Below, in pieces: positions 60,151 through 64,000 of a stretch of DNA of 64,000 bases. The DNA comes from Eucalyptus grandis. Taxonomy: Eukaryota; Streptophyta; Magnoliopsida; Myrtales; Myrtaceae. Below the pieces are notes generated by a model. It did no database searches. It saw nothing but the letters and a program-made list of their open reading frames with translations, and was not told where the DNA came from. How positions within the stretch are numbered: position 1 is the first letter of the stretch; every line of letters begins with the position of its first letter. The translations under genes were made by a program, and so were the position numbers. The stretch lies in assembly GCF_016545825.1 (NCBI RefSeq), contig NC_052622.1:14079001-14143000 (forward strand), written 5' to 3'.

Positions 60151-61754
60151 TAAAGACTAATTTCTGGTGGCCAAGTGAAGAGTTTGTTCCTCTCAATGTA
60201 ACTCTCACCTTTTCTCCGGTTGGACATGCCAATGAGATTTACGTTGGGGATTGAGTGTATGATGCATCATGTTGAGCATTTGGGAGAAAGAGTTTCTGTA
60301 GAAACGCTGCTGAAGACCCATGTTGCTACGAAGGCCGGTGTTCTCACCTATACCTCAACGAGGGTTGTCAGCATAGTTGGGGTGGCACCGCCCCCCTAAC
60401 CCAGCCTTGGCGCCAGTCTCGTTACACACAGACAAAGAGAGATATTCAAAATTGCAAAGTGGACATAACATCATCTCTTATTAAAAAAAGTCATATTAGT
60501 ATTTTTCCGTCATTGAAATGAGAAAACTCTTAGAGTACTCATTGAACAAATTGGACAAATTTTAAAATTGATTACACTTTTTAGCTTAGCGCCGTTTCAT
60601 GATATGTTTTAAGACTTCAAATACACTAGTCCAAAAGAATAAAGTATGGCTTGTGACTACTTTATATTTCTTTTTTCCTTTTTAACCTCAAGTGAGTGAT
60701 GTTAAGCACGTAATGAATATTGAAAAAACATCATTCACCAATTTTATTTTATTTTTTTTGTCTTCAGTTTGATCACCTACTATAACGCCCCAAATCTTAA
60801 ACAGCTTTCTCTGCACGCTTCCATCCGAGGATCTCAATCTCATATTCTTCCCAACCTCAGCCACATTACACACCGTTGGTGAGTCTGCCACAACACTAGC
60901 AAGAACATCACCGACTGAGCAAGTAATTCACCACTTCTCTATGGGATCAGAAATGTCGATAAGAGTAGATCAATTGCATATTTATTAGATGATGATTTAT
61001 CATATAAGGAAACTACTGGGCTGTCACCTTATTTTTGCCACATCTTCCAGCCTTTTCGCTATTATAGTTGATTGCACATGCTCCTGTAGTAAGAACGATG
61101 GCTTGTTGGTTTATCCATCATCCAGTCCACCGAATAAAACCCCAGCTACAAGAAAAAGAACAGAACACTTTACTTCTTCAATGGAATCGTGAGACTGGAT
61201 TGTAGACTTGTCCACAAGGCAAGCTTTGTCAATATTTTTGGTTCCAAATGGTCGACCCAGTAGGGTCCAAGCAGAGCCTGTAAAGGTCATGCCCAGACTT
61301 GTTCATGACTCGGAACTCCTAAAATTTTCATTTGTATAGATACAATGAGCTCGTATGAACTCTATGAGGAAACCACTTGTCTAGATGGGCCGATGATTAT
61401 ATCCGAACTACTCCAAATCAAGTCTCTGTTCCGACGGTTTAAATCTGCTTCGATCAAGAAACATAGATCTCATGTAAGTTGTAAAAGAGAAATCCACATT
61501 TGAGGCCGAGGACACTATCCACCCGAACGCAACCTCTAGGTCTGGCAATTTGCTGTTTAGCAGGTTCAGGTACATAAAGCCCAAAGAAAAAAATCATGAA
61601 TAGTTTGTTGTTTTCTGAGTTGGCCATACTTAGGAAATTGCCTCGCCCTCGGAAACCTTGTTTCTTGGCCTGCTTCCATAGATAGTGTATACTGCCTTTG
61701 GCTCAAGTAAAAACCTTCCACATTGTTTCCTTGAACTTATGCCACAAGTTTAAG
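60151..61754. other. No recognised gene
   Basis: A plus-strand frame near 60145-60255 reads SNLKTNFWWPSEEFVPLNVT and LTFSPVGHANEIYVGD. It looks protein-like but I cannot name it. A minus-strand frame at 60688-60891 includes CNVAEVGKNMRLRSSDG and is likewise unidentified. Both may be exon relics. Confidence 0.3.
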
Positions 61755-61959
61755 GGTGTGTTTAGTTCAGCATTTTTGAAAGCCCATTGGGAAAATGCAA
61801 AATAGTTTAACCTAAAAGACTTTAGGCAAATGTAAAAACTGTTTGGTAAACTATGTTGAGAAGTAATTTTGAGAAAATGTTGTTTAGCGAAAACACATTT
61901 AAAAACCCTTTGGATGTTTAATATTAGTTTTTTTTTTTTAATTTTCATTTTTTAAAATA

Positions 61960-62400
61960 AAAAAATAATGTATGCAACTTTTAAATATAAATTTTGACAA
62001 TAATATAAAAAATAAAATACATATATACTTTTGTTTTTAAAAGACCAAACCCTTCATTGGAATTTTTTAATTTTTATTTGTTTAAAATTGAAAAAAAATA
62101 ATGTATGCAACTTTTTAAATAAAATTTTTATAATAATGCTAAAAAATAAAATATATATAATTATAAAAAAAAGACAAAATCCTTTGTCGAAATTTTTTGA
62201 TTTTTATTTGTTTAAAATTGAAAAAATAATGCGTGTAAATTTTAAATAAAAATTTGAAAATAATGCTAAAAACCAAATATATATATAAAGACCAAATCCT
62301 TTGTCGAAATTTTTTAATTTATATTTGTTTAAAATTGAAAAAAAAAATGTATGCAACTTTTTAAATATAAATTTTGACAATAATGCTAAAAAAATCAGAC
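61960..62400. repeat. AT-rich minisatellite, about 125-bp unit, four copies
   Basis: The anchor atgtatgcaac (or variant atgcgtgtaaa) recurs at 61968, 62101, 62229 and 62347, with shared neighbours such as 'tttgtttaaaattgaaaaa' and 'aataatgctaaaaa'. Spacing is 133, 128 and 118 bp. It sits inside a 61755-62640 block that starts 'gggtgtgtttagttcagc', a start common in hAT-like elements, but matching inverted ends were not confirmed. Confidence 0.75.
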
Positions 62401-62650
62401 ATATAAATATTTTTAAAAAATACCAAAATATATTCAATTTTTTAGCATTTATATAAATTTGATTTTTTTTAGCATTATTTTTGTCATTTAAAAAATGATA
62501 ATGAGGCCAAAATAAGAAATTTGAAGAATGAGTGATGATAGTTTTGGAAAAAAAAAAACGTTTAAGCATTTGGCCAAATCTTTGAAAGCTTAAAGCTAGT
62601 CCTTACTAGTATTGAGCTTTCAACCTTCTCAATCCGACTTTCACTTGAAA

Positions 62651-64000
62651 GTGTTGACACCTAATTTTGGAAAAATAAAATGCATTTTGAACAAATAAAA
62701 AGAAAAAAAATGAAAATGGGAGAAATTTATTTGATTGAATTATGCAAGGAAATATAGAATTCGATGGATGTCCGGATTTTGTTAAATGTAGCAACAATTT
62801 TGAAATCAAGTGAAAAATGGGCAGAAATGGAGCCGACTGTCAAATTATATGATTTGATTTAATGTGATAAGAAATGATAAGCTCGGGAATGCCAAATAAA
62901 GAGGCTGTTTGAATCACTATAAAAGAGAAGGCTGTTTTTCATGACATTAGGGGGAATTCAGAAAAGAGTGAAAAAGTCGTGTGAAGAATTCGTGCAAAAA
63001 GGTGCAGAGAAAAAGTGAGGAGGAACGATTTAAAAAAAAAAAAAAATTGAGAGAATTGGTGCGAAGAGGGAATTCGCGCAAAAAAAGAAGAAGAAAGGAA
63101 ATCCCCTTGTCATCGAAAAGGGCCAGCTCCTTTCTCTTCTGACAAATACAAGGAAAGAAAGTCAACAGAGTAGCGTGAGGGGACGTGAGAGAGAGAGAAA
63201 AAAATAGAAAAGAAGAAAATCAGTCTTCTTCTTCACGAGCTCGCCTCCGCCGTTGCTGCTAGTTCACCCCCTGTGTCGGTGCCTGCGCCGGCCACCGCTA
63301 TCGAACCCCGAAGCCCGCTCGCCCGGTGTTCAAGCACCGTCGCCGCGCCTTGCCGCCGACGCAGCAACCTCTTGACGTCGCCGCGGTTGCACCTTCGCTC
63401 GACACCGCGAGCATTGTCACCGCTCATCCCCGCGTCCGCCGCTCTCCCTACCCCGATCGTCGCTGCGGCTGCCCCCTTTCCTTCCGGCGAACCCACGTCG
63501 CTGACGTTGCTGCACCGCAACAGAATCTCCGTCGCTTGCCCGCAGCAGTTGCCGACGCTCCTCTGCCTCCGCCTGCGCATCTGTTCGGGCCAGCACCTCT
63601 GCGCCATCTTGCTGGTCGCCGCCCTCGCCTGAGCGACCATCAGCAGCTCGCTCGAGTGCCGCCACTGCAGCCACTCCTCCCTTCGCCAGCAGCCCGAGCA
63701 GATTGCCACACCTCCGCGCCCTGCAGCAGCCCGCGACGCCATTGTTCGCCGCCATCGCTGCTCCCTCCGCCTCACCCGCGCCTGCACCAGCGACATCCGC
63801 AGCTCCGCCGCCGCGCCTTAGCCCGCGCCACCACTGCCTGCGACCTGCTCGCCCATCGTCTGCCGCTGGTCCGCCCGCGCTTACTCCCATTGCGCTGTCC
63901 TCCTGGAGCCCCTTAGGTAGTTTAGTTTATTTTTATTTTTATGCTATTATTTTTATTTTTTAAAGTTTCGTTATTATAAGGTGGTTTCCATTTTATGAAT
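62651..64000 (+). mobile_element. Probable LTR of a large (Ty3-type?) retroelement, continuing beyond the window
   Basis: Starts TGTTGACACCTAA, a start I associate with LTRs of large plant elements. A TATA box (tataaaag, 62918-62925) is followed by a purine-rich leader. Then comes a GC-rich block (63230-63915) with Ala/Pro/Arg-rich open frames on both strands, and an abrupt return to AT-rich DNA after 63916. No second LTR or pol domain is inside the window, so the class is a guess. The long GC-rich frames are not treated as genes. Confidence 0.35.
62918..62925 (+). promoter_or_regulatory. TATA box of the probable LTR
   Basis: TATAAAAG in an AT-rich context, about 310 bp before the start of the GC-rich block. 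Confidence 0.45.

Noticed and set aside
63233..63916. Four overlapping long open frames near the window end
   Set aside because: All are Ala/Pro/Arg-rich low-complexity frames from one GC-rich block, on both strands, with no recognisable domain.
1..64000. CRISPR array, rRNA, tRNA or prokaryotic operon
   Set aside because: The repeats seen are microsatellites, minisatellites or tandem units without CRISPR spacing. No cloverleaf or rRNA sequence was recognised, and the gene structure is eukaryotic.

Overview
The window looks like a nuclear chromosome segment from a eudicot plant. The evidence is GT/AG introns, plant-specific families (CLE peptide, TAXIMIN, DYW-class PPR, SBP65-like LEA, LRK10L receptor kinase), an LTR retrotransposon primed by initiator tRNA-Met, and AT-rich intergenic DNA with many CT/GA microsatellites. 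The repeat style and gene set remind me of Myrtaceae such as Eucalyptus, but that is an impression and not a demonstrated identity. Two runs of exactly 100 N (2144-2243 and 50520-50619) mark scaffold joins. Almost every recognisable gene carries one or more single-base frameshifts inside otherwise well conserved coding sequence. I therefore read many of them as draft-assembly indels and annotate the loci as genes with that caveat.

Layout. 1-376: 5' part of a papain-like cysteine protease on the minus strand, running off the window. 377-2143: intergenic. 2244-37187: a large tandem array of one ancestral unit of about 10.4 kb. Unit 1 is 2244-12642, unit 2 is 12643-29450, and unit 3 is 29451-37187, which runs into a full PPR gene. 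Each unit carries a small CLE-peptide gene (CLE1-7 type core) with a conserved TATA box and a pair of TGACTCA boxes. Unit 1 also carries the truncated 3' end of the PPR gene. Unit 2 lost that stretch but gained a 7.4-kb Ty1/copia element (15678-23060, TSD TGTAG) and a 1.15-kb long-TIR element (about 23406-24552) with an internal 53-bp minisatellite.

36765-38731: DYW-class PPR gene (minus), divergent from a seven-exon DUF455 ferritin-like gene at 39526-42121 (plus). 43486-43846: TAXIMIN-type signalling peptide gene (plus, two exons). 44352-47376: SBP65-like seed LEA gene (minus, three exons) with a 192-bp internal repeat and a cluster of ABRE/G-box motifs upstream. 48333-49001: TMEM220-like membrane protein (minus). 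50040-50182: C-terminal scrap of a class I methyltransferase (minus). 52231-56164: LRK10L-type receptor-like kinase (minus), with an unusual Tyr-Trp-Tyr-Pro/Ala-Pro repeat in its ectodomain. 56130-60150: duplicated 5'-flank segments of that receptor locus. 61755-62640: AT-rich minisatellite. 62651-64000: start of a probable large LTR element with a GC-rich leader.

The genes do not form one pathway. The most coherent biology is the triplicated CLE locus, where copies have diverged inside the hormone dodecapeptide (one intact canonical copy, one intact altered copy, one frameshifted). No CRISPR array, rRNA or tRNA gene was recognised.
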